NCBI GenBank assembly: GCA_964555675.1
Contig: CAZKTU010000182.1
Location: forward strand, 1 to 13,739
Source: CAIWXH01 sp964555675
GTDB lineage: Bacteria; Chloroflexota; Chloroflexia; Chloroflexales; Chloroflexaceae
Reading direction: 5' to 3'
Length of the DNA: 13,739 bases
Below, one piece after another: positions 12,462 to 13,739 of this stretch. The notes under the pieces are model-generated. The model was given only the letters and a program-made list of their open reading frames with translations. It did no database searches and had not been told where the DNA came from. The translations under genes were made by a program, and so were the position numbers. The number at the start of each line of letters is the position of its first letter. Within the stretch, counting starts at the first letter, position 1.

Positions 12462-13682
12462 TTGAAGATTCTGATGTTGGCGCCGTATCCGCCCTATCCG
12501 CTGCGCGGCGGTGGGGCGCTGCGGGTGTATCACCTGATCAGGGGGTTGGCCGCGCGGCACGAGCTGACCCTGCTCTCCTTCGCGCCCGATACGGCGGCCG
12601 TCGCTGCGATGGCCCCGCTGCGCGAGCTGTGCGGCGTGGTGACGGTGCTCGGCCCGCCGCGGCGTGGCCTGGCCGGGCGCGCCCTGAGTACCGCTGCGTC
12701 GCCGTTGCCCGATATGGCCTTGCGCAACCGCAGCCGCCCCTATGCTGAGGCGCTGAGCAGGCTGCTCGCCGCGGGTCGCTACGACGTGGTGCAGGCCGAG
12801 AGCATCGAGCTGGCGGGCTATGCGCTGATGGCCCGCGGGCTCGGGCCGCGCCTGGTCCTCGACCAGTTCAACGCCGAGTATTTGCTGCAGCGGCGCGCCG
12901 CCCTGACTGACCTGCGTCGCGGGCTGGCTCTGCGCCCGCGGGCCCTGGCGGGCGGGCTCTACTCGCTGATCCAGTGGCGCAAGCTGGCGCGCTACGAGGC
13001 GGGCCTGCTGCGCGACTTCGACCTGGTGACAGTGGTCTCGGACGAAGACCGTGCGGCCCTGGCCCGCCTCGCCCCGCGCGCCAGGGCGCGTCTGGCCGTG
13101 GTGCCCAACGGCGTCGATACGGCCCGGGTGCGGCCGGGGGCCGTGCGCGGCGACATGGGCCCGGCGACCATGGTCTTCGCCGGCACCCTGGACTACAGGC
13201 CCAACCTCGACGCCCTGCGCTGGTTCGTGGGCGAGGTGCTGCCCCTGGTCAGGGCCGTGCGCCCAGATGCGCGGCTGCTGGTGGTGGGGCGGGCGGCCGG
13301 GCCCGCGGCCCGCGCTCTGGCGGGCGAGGCCGTCGAGGTGGTGGGCGAGGTGCCCGAGGTGGGGCCCTATATCGACGGCGCGGCCCTCTATGTCGTACCG
13401 ATGCGCATCGGCGGCGGCTCGCGCCTCAAGCTGCTCGAGGCCCTGGCCATGGAGGCGCCCGTGGTCAGCACGCCCATGGGCGCCGAGGGCATCGCCGGCC
13501 TGCGCGACGGCGAGCACCTGCTGCTCGGCGCGAGCCCGCGGGCCTTCGCCGAGGCGGCCCTGCGCCTGATGGCCGACCCCGAGCTCGGGCGACGCCTGGG
13601 CGCGGCTGGCCGGGCCCACGTCGCCGCCCACTACGACTGGTCGGCGATTGTGCCGCGCCTCGAGGCGGCCTACGAGCGGTAG
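12462..13682 (+). CDS. GT4-type glycosyltransferase (sugar transferase)
   Basis: 406-aa GT-B fold enzyme that moves a sugar from a nucleotide donor to an acceptor, probably in exopolysaccharide or surface glycan assembly. The N-terminal domain begins KILMLAPYPPYPLRGGGALRV, the usual opening of GT4 enzymes with the acceptor-side Gly loop. The linker holds VVPNGVD (213-219). The C-terminal domain has FAGTLDYRPNLDALRWF (239-255) and VVPMRIGGGSRLKLLEAL (311-328) with the donor-binding Glu region, then APVVSTPMGAEGI. No membrane helix. It resembles the sugar transferases found in exopolysaccharide clusters. The start is TTG 12462, chosen because the conserved KILMLAPYPP begins right after it; the next in-frame ATG would cut the motif. 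The ribosome binding site is weak (AGGGCGG). The stop overlaps the end of a minus-strand gene by 13 nt. Confidence 0.92.
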   Translation: MKILMLAPYPPYPLRGGGALRVYHLIRGLAARHELTLLSFAPDTAAVAAMAPLRELCGVVTVLGPPRRGLAGRALSTAASPLPDMALRNRSRPYAEALSRLLAAGRYDVVQAESIELAGYALMARGLGPRLVLDQFNAEYLLQRRAALTDLRRGLALRPRALAGGLYSLIQWRKLARYEAGLLRDFDLVTVVSDEDRAALARLAPRARARLAVVPNGVDTARVRPGAVRGDMGPATMVFAGTLDYRPNLDALRWFVGEVLPLVRAVRPDARLLVVGRAAGPAARALAGEAVEVVGEVPEVGPYIDGAALYVVPMRIGGGSRLKLLEALAMEAPVVSTPMGAEGIAGLRDGEHLLLGASPRAFAEAALRLMADPELGRRLGAAGRAHVAAHYDWSAIVPRLEAAYER

Positions 13683-13739
13683 ATGAAGGGCAGGTAGACC
13701 GGGCCGGGCCCCGGCGCCTCGGGGTTGGCGCCGATGCTG
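13670..13739 (-). CDS. C-terminal end of a probable secreted protein (VYLPFIYR tail), cut by the right edge
   Basis: On the minus strand a frame open from the window edge ends at TAG 13672-13670. Its last 23 residues are a Gly/Pro-rich stretch (SIGANPEAPGPG) followed by PVYLPFIYRS. From my knowledge of the group, many extracellular proteins of Chloroflexota end in a short tail of the type VYLPLVxR, so this is probably the tail of such a protein. Only the tail is in the window, so the function cannot be stated. It overlaps the glycosyltransferase stop by 13 nt in convergent orientation. Confidence 0.55.
   Translation of the reverse strand, partial: SIGANPEAPGPGPVYLPFIYRS

Noticed and set aside
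12207..13631. Minus-strand open frame containing FILHPSSFILP
   Set aside because: That peptide is simply the reverse translation of the GAAGGAT heptamer array. The frame is a shadow of the glycosyltransferase and peptidase genes.

Overview
The window is very GC-rich and looks chromosomal. The protein types, the TATAAT/TACAAT -10 boxes without clear -35 boxes, a GAAGGAT heptamer array between genes, Pro/Ser/Thr/Ala-rich linkers and a C-terminal VYLPFIYR tail together suggest a Chloroflexota bacterium, probably class Chloroflexia. This is inference from gene style, not from a marker gene. No rRNA, tRNA, CRISPR array, transposase or phage gene was seen.

Layout. (1) 1-1669, minus: an ABC-F ribosome-associated ATPase cut by the left edge. 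Its 5' leader (1670-1902) carries a promoter, a ribosome binding site with a 33-codon leader ORF, a hairpin and a canonical intrinsic terminator before the gene. That is the layout of a transcription attenuator. (2) 1983-3356, plus: a GH1 beta-glucosidase, divergent from the ABC-F gene and probably transcribed leaderless. (3) 3369-7550, minus: a cluster read in the order small two-helix membrane protein, divergent sigma-70-like factor, two-domain DNA-binding regulator, and a one-pass membrane protein with a long P/S/T/A linker and a C-terminal vWA domain. The vWA gene is split by a 100-N assembly gap inside a 54-bp tandem repeat. (4) 7721-8395, plus: an FHA plus OmpR-type winged-helix regulator, divergent from the cluster. 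(5) 8453-9790, plus: type I glutamine synthetase with its own promoter. (6) 9942-11210, plus: a LarA-like (DUF2088) protein. (7) 11339-12409, plus: a C39-like cysteine peptidase without a signal peptide. (8) 12462-13682, plus: a GT4 glycosyltransferase, overlapped tail to tail by the end of a minus-strand gene that runs off the right edge.

How the genes may work together. Most plus-strand genes on the right are separate units with their own -10 boxes. The minus-strand block at 3369-7550 is the part that looks like a system: an unusual sigma factor, a regulator and a membrane protein with an outward-facing vWA domain suggest trans-envelope signalling, with the FHA regulator divergent beside it. 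The other strong lead is the attenuator ahead of the ABC-F gene, which would make its expression respond to ribosome stalling. Two stretches of about 310 bp without a large gene (1670-1982 and 5246-5554) hold regulatory structure, described below.
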